Positions 53,330 through 62,665 of a stretch of DNA of 64,000 nt are shown one piece after another. The DNA is from Amoebophrya sp. A120 (lineage: Eukaryota > Sar > Dinophyceae > Syndiniales > Amoebophryaceae): contig CAJINV010000001.1 in the NCBI GenBank assembly GCA_905178155.1, positions 2,222,089 to 2,286,088 on the forward strand, read 5' to 3'. The first letter of the stretch is position 1. Each line of letters opens with the position of its first letter. Both the position numbers and the translations under genes were made by a program. Under the pieces are notes generated by a model that was given only the letters and a program-made list of their open reading frames with translations, searched no databases and was not told the DNA's origin.

Positions 53330-56162
53330 TCAATCCAAGACACCGCCTCCTTCGTGCACATCCGTTGCGATATTTTTCACGCGGTTGCGCAGCCCAGCCA
53401 GCTCGTCCCGCATTTGCTCTATGGCCTGCGTGCTCATCGCCGCGCCCTGGTTGTATCCGTCAAAATTTCCCGGCGGCAAACGGCTACTAGTCGACGCGCC
53501 TGGCGCGGCACCTCCTGCGGGCGGGCGAATCCTGCCGCCAAAATTGTAGGGGCTGGAATTTGCTGTCGCGCTTGTTCCCCCGGGTGACGAAGATGCTCCT
53601 GCCGACGAGCTGAGAAGCGACGAGAGAGAGCCGTACCGAGACTGGTAGAGTAGGACGCCGAGAACCACAAAGAGCATTGTCGGAAGCCGAATGTTGCCTG
53701 GTTTTTTGATGACAAGAGAAGCAGCTCGTATGCAGTGCTACATATGCAAAACACCAATACTACAACTTCCTAAAAAGTGGTGATCGTGATTGTCTGTACC
53801 AAAGAAGCCTCCTGCATTCCAGGCTGCTGCTTCTTCTTCTGCTTCTGCTCGCAAATAACCCGGATCGACCACCTCGTAAATTTTTGCTATCCTCTGCGTT
53901 GTGTCCTGCTTGCCCCACCGCCCTTCGTTCATAGTTCCCTCTTTTTTCAGCGAACTCGAGGTCCCGCTCCCGCCCCGCCCGTCTTCCTTCTTTTCCGTGA
54001 TGGAGAGCAAGGTGACGTCGTCCCGGACTGTTTTGCCGAGGGAATAACTTGATATGCCGCGCTTGGTCCATACGACGGTGGGAGGAAGCTCGTCCTCCGT
54101 AATGTTGAACAGCTCAAGCTTCTCATCACTCCTGTCATGATCCCGGCGGGGGTTCCGCTTCTGCGCGAACAGCAGCCTCTTGATCAGATGCAGGGAATGC
54201 AGCCCCGGCTGAGGTAGCACCCACTGCACGCCGCTACCTCCACTCGTCAGGGTGTAGGAGACCAGACTATCCGTGTAACTGAATGTGAATAAAAAATTCG
54301 AAATAAACGGGCCTTCGCGGCAAAGGCGAACTAGAAATACGATTCTAGTCCTACCCTGGTGGAGGACACCCCAAGAACCACGATTGTCATTCTTTTTTGC
54401 TTGCAGGAGCCGCTTTGCTTCTGGAACATGTTGGGCCGCTGCAGCAGGAAAGACTCAATACACGAAATCGAAAACCAACAACGCAGCTGCGAATAAGAAC
54501 AAATACGTCCAAAACTACCAAAACTTACGCTGCTAGCACCCGCAGTGGTCTTCCCGGGATAGAATCCAGGATCGCCGCCGTGTCCACGAGTTTCTGGGTG
54601 ACCAGTCCCGGCGTGATGTCGCGCAAAGACCCCAATGCATCCGTAAACACGAAAATTTTGCTCTCCCTCGGACAGGTCACCAGCGCACGGCCCTTCTGCA
54701 CGGCGCTCGTGCTGAGGCGCAAGGGTCCGCCGTCCGCGCAGGTCTGGTTCTTTTGAAACAAAACGGTGCCGTTCACGTGCAGCACCGCAAACCCGCCGTG
54801 CTGCTGCGCCAGGTACAATTTTTCCCCGCGCCAGACCGCATGCTCGATGGGCCCGGTAAGGTTCGTGGGGAACTGGTGGATCGTAATACTGGCTGCGGAA
54901 TCCTGTCTACTATTCTCTGTCTTCGCTTGTTCAACATCCGCGCTTGGACCGCGTGCCCGATCCACTGGCGCGCCGTCAAGCGACACTAACGCGAACCGGC
55001 TCGACATATCGAAAAACATTGACTCTGGGACCACGTCGGGCACAGCAGGAGCAGATGAACCGGTTTCATTTGTAGTTTTTGCACCATCAGTTTTATTTCC
55101 GTTATTTTCCGATGAGGATGCTCTTGATGCGGAAGATTTTTCGGCGCTCTTGCTACCTCGGTCGGCAGGAGCAGGCGCATTTCCCTTGTTCCGCACTCCT
55201 GTCCTTGCAATGGCGCCGCGCTTCGGGTAGACCCGCAGCAGGCGAAACTCGAAATTGGTCGCGTTGTGGAACAGAAGCGGGATCTCGCCGCCAGCTACCG
55301 CACTGGATATTGAAGAAGAAGAACTCGTTCTACTTCCGGCATTTATGCTACTATCTTCACTTCTAGATGTTGCTGCGCTAGTACCCACTCTTCTTGCGCT
55401 CACCAATTCGTAGTTCAACAACACCCTCGCACTCTCCGCCACGGCAGTCGGCTCCGCGGGCGACACGACGGTCGCGTTGCGAATCGCAGTGTGCACTTTC
55501 TGTTCCAGCAGGTCGTTTTCGATCGTCCGCGCAGAGAAAACTGTTGCACTAGAAGCAGAACTTCTTCCGCTACCTCCCGAAGTTCGGTCCTGGTCCTGGT
55601 GTGTCGACGAGGAAGTAGACCCAACGACGTTTATTTCATCTACTTCCAACAGCAGGTGCGACAACCGCGTACCGCCGGAGTGGATCGAGTTTGCAGATGC
55701 GGAAGGTACGACGTTAGCGAGGAGACTTTTCGTGGGGTCTTCGATCCGTAACCTCTCAAACAGCCAATCTTCGGGTATGTCCGTCGGCAAAAAGGATACA
55801 TCCGGGTCGAGCAGCGCGTCCACATCGAAATTCTCCAAGGGGGCAAGCAGTGGCGAATCTGGTGGCAGCTGAGCTTTCATCTCTTCGAGCATTTTGATAC
55901 GTTCCTCCGTTATCTTAATGTCCTCTTCCAGCAACCGCTTCTCCTCAGCTGCCATAAGAGTGGCGAAGCTCGGCCTCGGTTGTAGTGTGCCTGCACTTGT
56001 TGTTCCACTTGGTGTTCCAGAAGAAACCGACGTTGCTGGTACCGCTTGTACTAGTTCTAGGTGACCGGAAAACAAACCGACAACACAAAGCGCTAACTGC
56101 TGCCACATCATCGCAACGCCGCACCAGCGGAAAATACACGACGCAGCGGAAATACGAACCAT
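53330..56162 (-). CDS. 841-aa secretory-pathway membrane protein with beta-propeller-like region
   Basis: Exons 56162-54529, 54278-53755 and 53697-53330 sum to 842 codons. Both introns are GT-AG (donors GTAAGTTTT and GTGTTTTGC). The N terminus is basic and then hydrophobic (MMWQQLALCVVGLFSGHL), consistent with a signal peptide or anchor. A helical segment (EEKRLLEEDIKITEERIKML) follows, with long Ser-rich linkers. The region around EHAVWRGEKLYLAQQHGG, FAVLHVNGTVLFQKNQT and SKIFVFTDALGSLRDITPG has the strand/turn pattern of beta-propeller blades. Close to the C-terminal third a membrane segment (MLFVVLGVLLYQS) precedes a Gly/Ser/Pro-rich tail and a short coiled coil. A lumenal sensor or ER membrane role is possible. 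No family assigned. Confidence 0.6.
53698..53754 (-). other. short spliceosomal intron, 57 bp
   Basis: Donor GTGTTTTGCATATG, acceptor AAAAAACCAG. Joining gives GSCSIGNIRLPTMLF in frame, just before the membrane segment. Confidence 0.55.
54279..54528 (-). other. spliceosomal intron (GT-AG)
   Basis: Donor GTAAGTTTTGG, acceptor TTCACATTCAG. Joining gives PLRVLAAYTDSLVSY in frame. Confidence 0.7.
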
Positions 56163-57470
56163 GATTGACCCACAAGTGCAGTAGATGCAGCACGCAGTTC
56201 GTACGCGGATACTGGATCCGAGGTTTCTCAAGTAATTTGATCACAAGAAGCGAATTATTTGCTTCATTTCAACCATTGAAAACTAAATCACCGTGATCTT
56301 TATATCTCAAACTTGATCAGACGGAAGGCAGCAGAGGTGTTTTCGCCATCCAGGAAACCCATGGAAGGATTCTGTACGGAATGGCAGAACTCATACCATC
56401 ATCACTTCAATTTTCCGTCCACACAAAAGATCATTGCCGATCGGGACCGGGTGTGAAACTGCGGTTCTCTCTCCAGCGCCGGCCTCTCGCTAGTTGATCT
56501 ATCATGAAGAGATCGTTCTATGGTTCAAGAACAAAACCACCTCAGCTTTTTCGCGCAGAACTACTCCGCACCAAAAGCCGTCGACACCACACGGCCATCA
56601 AGGAAGAAGACGGCATAGAATTGGAATTGCAGAAATCAAACTGTCGAACTATTCGCGCATTGGGAGGGCTCGTGATTATCCTGCCGGAAGAACCAGAACC
56701 ACTGTTCATCTCGACAAAGACCTCTTCACGGAAAGAATGAGAATCGTGGGTAGAAGAAATTGGAATGGGGAAACGAAGGAATCATGGGTAGAATGAAAAC
56801 TACTGGCGGTAGTCAGCATACCTACACAACAGATGCGAATTTCTGTAGGACGACGAGGTCGTACAACCAGAGACTACTTGTTCTACTACTAGTGTACTTG
56901 ATTCAATACAGCAGGATCGAGCTATGGTTCGGACTTCGGATCTTCAGACACTTGGATTTAATGGATAGTATGTTTGTCATCAATTCCACCGGGTATTTGC
57001 TGTGCAGAACGCACGGCAAAAAAAGAGTGGTGGATCTGACGACGCGCATGAGAAGTTGTCATCAGTTGTTCCAGTTTCCGTGGATTCTTTCCCTGCTGAT
57101 CGTCTTCCAGTCCGACCGCCTGTGTAGTGTGTTTAGAAGTGAGCTTGTCATGCAACAAGGGCAACATACAACGATAGTAAAGATCTTCCCTACACATACA
57201 TGCAAGATCAAGCGGATTAGTACTTACATGATCGCAGTCATATGGGTATGTCATTGCGCGTTGGTTTTTTTCTGCGTAGGTATTTTCTGTCAGACATCTA
57301 AGGAAGTTTGTCCAGCATACGCAGCCTGATCGTTGTAAACAAGATCAAGCCGCTTAGTAGGACACTTACTGCGAATGTTTGAGAAACGGTAAAACGCTGT
57401 TCTCAAAGGTTGTCATCATGAAATGTGCCACATAAGTTTGTACTCCAAATAAAGCATGTACAACGAACTA
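56163..57470. other. intergenic region, about 1.3 kb
   Basis: AT-rich. Plus-strand frames at 56504-56740 (78 codons from an ATG) and 56760-57329 (189 codons) are open but lack family resemblance. GTAAGT-like donors on minus near 57230 hint at an untranslated exon. Nothing firm. Confidence 0.4.
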
Positions 57471-57489
57471 ATCGATGCCACAACGCGGC

Positions 57490-58375
57490 ACCGCCATGTT
57501 GCTCAGAGAAGATAGCGAAAACCTAGAAAATGTGTGTGCTCCATGGTTTGACCCGGGAGTTTGGCCGCAAAGCGACCCTACAGTGCAAGATTCTGTAGCC
57601 TCAGATGGCAGAAAAATCAGGCACGTGCTCCTACCGCGACAAGGAATATGAAGCCAGAGTGATTTGCTAGGAGCGCAAACTGAAAGTGAATCCAGCTTGC
57701 ACTCGACCAGCGCCACTCTTTGCTCTAGGATGTTGCCGAACCTGCGACACCACAGGCTTTCTGAAGTAACTCAGAAGCCGGTGCTCAGGAACACTCGGCA
57801 TCGCTGCGCAAGAGGAAAGTGAGAGTTGTGCGCAGCATGGCATCCAGGAAGTTCCTGTTGAGATCCAACCGGGACAAAATTATTCCTGTCTTGAACGTGC
57901 GTGTCAGCACGCGACAAAAAACGCCCGCTCATCAGGCGCTCGTCTCACAGATTTGTTTCAGGTGTTGATTGCTGCTAAAAATCAGCGAAAAAAAGGCTGG
58001 TACAGTGTATCCGGCACGACGAGGGAGTTGAACCAGTGGCTTTGGGGCGTCTGGACCTGTGATCTCCTTCTTTCCTCGTATTGATCCGCATGGTATCTGT
58101 TGAATTTGAATATGAAATTGTCGCTTTCGTTTTCGACGGTGAATTCCAACTATGAAGTGGGCGTTGCGAATTTATCACGCGGCACCCGCGACCGCTCGAT
58201 TAATTTGATCTTTACGCAAGGTCGACATGTTGCATCAGACAGGGATAACTTAAGAGGTTTCTCTTTGGCATCGGAGCCCAGCAGGCTCCTCCCAATAGAG
58301 GTGTCAGAATTTACCAATTGGGTCATCACAGTAAATTGTCGAAGTGATTCTGCTTGCAAGACAGCGACTTCATAA
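57490..58375 (+). pseudogene. broken coding-like tract on the plus strand
   Basis: GC content rises relative to its flanks and successive plus-strand frames look coding. One runs from an ATG near 57492 (MLLREDSENLENVCAPWFDP), has an in-frame TGA near 57650 and continues as LLGAQTESESSLHSTS to about 57823. A shifted frame gives EVPVEIQPGQNYSCLERACQ, then KKGWYSVSGTTRELNQWLWG, ending near 58083. A further frame spans 58100-58375. It is the only candidate on this strand. A decayed transposon gene or an inserted pseudogene is possible; alternative frames in the middle look almost as good. No family recognised. Confidence 0.3.
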
Positions 58376-60178
58376 ATTGTTTTTCTCATGCCTGAAAATC
58401 GAAACGTACTTTTCTGGGTTGCTCTGCATGGAGATTGGCCTTCCGGAAGGCAGGGTCTGCATGAAGTCGTTTTGCGCATCCGCGTAGCCTGGTATATCCG
58501 CCCACAGCGACCCGGTCGGCGGCCGACGACCAAAGTCCGTCGGCAATGACCGCCCCAGGTTCAGCGTATCCTGTGATCCGAATCTCGACGGTAGGGTCAT
58601 GCTCATATCGGGGGACACCGAGTTGCTGTAAAACCCGTCGAACTCCGGTGCGGTCCGCGGCCGGGTTCGGTTCTGTTGCGACCCGCCGCGTCGTGTCCCG
58701 CCCACGCTGTACTGACTTCGTGGCGTGCTCGCGCGACTGCGCGGCGTCCCGTGGCCGGACCGCAACCCCGTCCCGCGCCGACTGCCACCCCCGGGCGTGA
58801 TTGGCCTCGGGTGCCCGTCTCGTGGGGTTTGCGCCCCGGACATCGTACCAGGAACACCGCCGTGCCGCATAATCTGGCTCCCCCCGGGGGCCGTTTGCGG
58901 GCGGTTGGCCGCGCCGCGCGCCGACTCCGGCACGACTACCGCTAGCGCGTAGTGCGCCATAGGGTCCTCCACGTGCTCGTCCTCCGGCCGGTCGATGGGC
59001 ACGGACGTCGGCGACTGGTCGTAGGCCGCCTGCTCGCGGTAGTACTCCTCCAGGTCCCCCCGGCTGTCCTCCTTCAAAACCGGTCGCAGTTTGCTGATCC
59101 GGTAACTGCAGTTCAACTTGTCGTTTTCGCTGGCCACCGTGGGGCCCGTGTGCACGGGCGTGGTCTGCTGGTGGGTCTCGAACGCGTCGGCGATCTGCTC
59201 CGAGGTGACTATGTTTTTCCCGCTCTCCGGGTCTCGGACGATGGGCGCCTGAAATTTCGGCTTGTTCATCTGGTCCTTCTCCGCCTGGCTCAGCGCGGCC
59301 TGCTCGGCCTCGTACCTGGCCTTGGGGCCCTTCGGCTGCGCGTTCCGGGCGTCTATGGCGGCCTGCACGTCCTTGCGCCGCCCCTGCATTAGCGCTACGG
59401 CCGTGGCGGAGGTGAAATCCGGCAGTTTGTCTTTGTTCATGTGATAAATCGGCACACAGAGGAGGCCCACGATTCCGAGGCCCAGGAAAATGGACGTGAG
59501 AAGCAGACCGATCGTGGAAAAACCCATCCCAGATTGCCCGTCCTGGTTGTTCGATAATAATTTTTGAATTGTTTTTACACGACCGTTGTCGGTAACCGTA
59601 GCACAACAAACGTGTGGTCGGTAACTAACAGTCGTCGACAAAATGCACATTCTGCAAAAAGAAAAATCATCCCCCGCACTGTATCAGATTAACGAGATTC
59701 GCGAAAGTAGTGTTTCTTCAAGACAGGAACCGCCGTCGTTGCAGATCCACAGCCAAGAAGTAGTCTCATCATTATCGTGCGGGGGATGAGGATGTTCAAG
59801 TGCATCTTGGAAAATAAGGCCCCTCTACCTTATGGAGTTCCGATCCATTCATTCGAAAAAAAACTTACCTCGCGATTCTGAAAGAACTGGAACAGGAAAA
59901 AGCACCACATGAAGATCAGCCCGAAGAAGTAGCCCATATGGAGTTCTCAAATGTTACATTCTCAACTGTTACATGAATTTGTAATGCAAGACTGGCAAAA
60001 GTGAAAGGAGGAAGATTGCGCCTCTTGCATTACAAGTTTGGCGCAGATTTAGATGCTGTTTAGCCCTTCCGAAATTTGTCATGCGAAGCAGCTCGATCAT
60101 CTGCCAGCTGAAGGCGCTTTTGCATGGCAAATTCATGTAACAGTTGAGAATGTAACGTTTGAGAACGCCATAGCCCAT
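58370..60178 (-). CDS. 413-aa two-TM protein with Arg/Pro-rich tail
   Basis: Three exons: a 6-nt first coding exon (60178-60173, ATG GGC), 59931-59869 and 59542-58370, totalling 414 codons. Element D2 sits directly after the second codon, and an AG acceptor (TTACGACAG) lies directly before the ATG. Segment one is YFFGLIFMWCFFLFQFF. After EDGQSGMGFS comes segment two (IGLLLTSIFLGLGIVGLLCV). The rest is soluble: helical with QAAIDARNAQPKGPKARYEA, then a Tyr/Asp region, then an Arg/Gly/Ser/Pro-rich tail with repeats like TPRSRASTPRSQ. It may be a cortical or flagellar membrane protein; no family recognised. It may also form the 3' part of a larger gene with the EF-hand exon upstream. Confidence 0.6.
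59543..59868 (-). other. spliceosomal intron (GT-AG)
   Basis: Donor GTAAGTTTTT after AATCGCGAG; acceptor CGAACAACCAG. Joining gives FFQNREDGQSGMG. Confidence 0.7.
59937..60172. mobile_element. introner D2 (family D)
   Basis: 236 bp; duplication GCCCA (59932-59936 and 60173-60177). Internal sequence is the reverse complement of D1. Excision gives MGYFFGLIF, with the insertion after codon 2. Confidence 0.92.
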
Positions 60179-60585
60179 CTGTCGTAATTTCAATTTTTCA
60201 TTTGGAAAGTAGAACTGGGTAGTCTTTAATACTTACTCATTCTGGAAGACCTAGGAACCGTGCGTAGTCGCCCTAGATTGCGATCATTTCCATGCTTTAA
60301 TTTTTCGCTTAGGATCGAACTTTTTGGATCGAGTGCCGAGCATGGAACGCAGCCTTTCTACCGAGGAAGAGGATGATCCCATTATGATTGGCTCCTCTAA
60401 CTCTAGCATAGCTCCTCTAAAGAATACTAATGAGACCAAGACGACGTAAAGAGCACGACTGCTATGCTAGATGTTGCCATCCGCACGTACTATCATCGGC
60501 ATCGCCGGCTGCAACTGCAAGAACTCATCTATAACTAGTATGTAAATGCATGTTTACGTAAGTAACTCTGTCTAGTATACTTACC
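60179..60585. other. presumed intronic or 5'-untranslated region
   Basis: Contains minus-strand donors GTAAGTATT near 60236 and GTACGTGCGG near 60490 and an acceptor TTCTTGCAG near 60510, so at least one short exon probably lies here. Its coding status is unresolved. Confidence 0.4.
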
Positions 60586-60947
60586 ATGCATGTTCGCTGC
60601 ACGTTCATTTTTGCCCCGGCGGAGTTCATGGCCTCCATCAGTTCCTGAACGTAGACCGCTTGTAGGAAGAAATCTTTAAACTCCCGCCGATCCACCTCGC
60701 GGTTGTTGTCATCGTCAATCCATTCCATAAACTCGAGCACTTGCCGTTTGGTAATTCTTCCCTTCTGCGTCCGCCAGTCGTTCAATAGATCCACAAACTC
60801 GTCCACGGAAAGCGCGCCGCTGTTGTCGCGGTCGTAAAACTCGAACAGGTTGTCCAAATCCCGGGTGTCCGTTGGGAACGGCTGATTGCCCTGCCGCCCG
60901 CGGATCCCGCGGACATCCAGCTGTTTGGCTTGCTGCTTCAACGGCAT
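60586..60947 (-). CDS. EF-hand calcium-binding exon (5' end of a gene)
   Basis: ATG at 60947; the exon ends at a GTAAGTATAC donor at 60585 after RTCM. Two EF-hand loops are seen. DRDNSGALSVDEF has the canonical D-x-D-x-S-G pattern with a terminal Glu. DDDNNREVDRREF lacks the central Gly but keeps acidic positions 1, 3 and 12 or close equivalents. The intervening helix is ITKRQVLEFMEWI. It probably acts as a calcium sensor. The continuation is not resolved: downstream on the same strand lies the two-TM protein gene, so this could be a separate small gene or the N-terminal part of a calcium-regulated membrane protein. Confidence 0.6.
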
Positions 60948-62665
60948 GATACCAGCGCCGAGGAATTGTACTTGTAAAGAAGCACGACGACGACAATTGC
61001 TATGGCAGCAGCGGAAACGGAGAGAAAATGGAAGTCACCAGCTACACTGCAGTTCTTCTTGCCACGGTCCTCGTGGTAGGCTGAACTTGCACGACGAGAC
61101 CTCGTGCAACATGAAGGTGACACGAAGCTTTGGAATCGAACTTGGTCGTAGAACTACTTACAACTGAGGGCGAACGATATGCAAATGCAACCACAGGTTC
61201 ATGCAGTAAAACTTACGAGGGGAGAATTTGTGGAACTTTTTTAGAAAAATGTTTGTCATATGCTTTCATTGCTAGGGTGATCATGCTCATCAACGGGGTC
61301 ATTATACTTGGACTAGAATTGAGGCTGCTGCTTCGAAGATTGAGAGGAGTAAAGCGAAATATTGGACGATGTAATGCCACGAAAAATGTATGAACGACAT
61401 GCCAGGCTGATGAACGACATTGAAGTTGTGAACGATAGTACTATGACTACGTCGTACACTAGGTGATTTCAAACCAGTACGAATAGGAAGCGGCTTTTCC
61501 TTCCGTGTTCTCGAAGATACGTAGAGGTAAGGGCGTACGACAGACGATTCTGTGTTTGTACCGCACGATATACTAGGACTAGGAGCCTTCTAGGTGTAGA
61601 TTGATATATTCAACGAAAAAATCACAAAGACTGTTCAGGTTAGACCAGGACCGATTCTCATCTGCACATCCTCTTCGGTATTCCTAGTAGCGTCCGCACT
61701 GTCCCAAGCAAGATCATCTCTAGTAGTTATTCCTCCTCGCTATTCCTATTACTGTCCAAACTGTCCTTGCAGTCTGATCTCTTGGCTTTTGCACAAAATT
61801 GGCTGTGTGAACACGACAACGGATCACGGGCCTATGCCTGAGACTACGACTACCAGCAGCCCGCTACAATCCAAAGCCCGACTTTCGTCCTTGGAGTCGC
61901 ACGCTTAGCAGTCTTTTTCAAGCGACCTCCTTTGTTCAATACCTATTTCAGTTCTCTAGTTCCGCTACATGGTCAGCATCTATCAGGATCGAGTTCAAAT
62001 ACAGAAAGACCAAGTCAAAGTGTAGATCTAGATGCGCATACAATTATACAAATGGAGTTTTGATTCGCTGAGACGTAAATAAGTTTCGCGAACACCAGAA
62101 TAAGCTTAAGCAGGAGCTTCAAGCCACGGAATAAACATAAAGATCAAACAACCGACAGCTCAGAGAACCGACGTCGATATCCTCCTCTTTGGAAATAACT
62201 GAAGTTGCCATTGCTTCCTTTTCCCGTTGACCAGAAAAAAAGTGCGACGCGACAGCTGTAACCGCGTCAGAAAAACTAGTTCGCGTCTCGCGGAGGGGTC
62301 AAAATTGCGCAATATTTTTACGACCCACCCGCGGTCTAGGTCCACTTCCACTTACAATAAAAACCGTCCTCAGTTTAGCATTTCTTTGCAAATTACCTTT
62401 CGCGCCGAAATTCAGTAGTCTGTCTTGAAATCCTAGAAAACATCTTTGAAGTCAGCGTGAGCGTTAGCCTAAATCTGTATCAACATTTACAACTGTGCGT
62501 CTGCGTTGTTGTTGTTCATTCTTGGCCACGGGGATACTCCAACAAGAGCACTAACCAGGCCACGTCACAACAATAAGGTTGTTCGTTTGGTAGAATGTGA
62601 AAAAACCCCGATGTTCTTGACAACTCGAACCAAAGCTGGTGGAGGTTCTTGTTTATTTCGACCGC
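60948..62665. other. intergenic region, about 1.7 kb
   Basis: The longest stretch in the right half without a supported gene. Mostly AT-rich, with many stops in all frames between 61.4 and 62.2 kb. No element, tRNA or repeat family recognised. Confidence 0.5.

Noticed and set aside
56760-57329. 189-codon plus-strand frame with hydrophobic stretches
   Set aside because: AT-rich, no family, and minus-strand donor signals fall inside it; treated as chance.
58386-59609. 407-codon second frame on minus within the two-TM protein exon
   Set aside because: Arg/Gly/Ala-rich shifted frame of a GC-rich exon; the other frame has clear membrane helices and matches splice phases.
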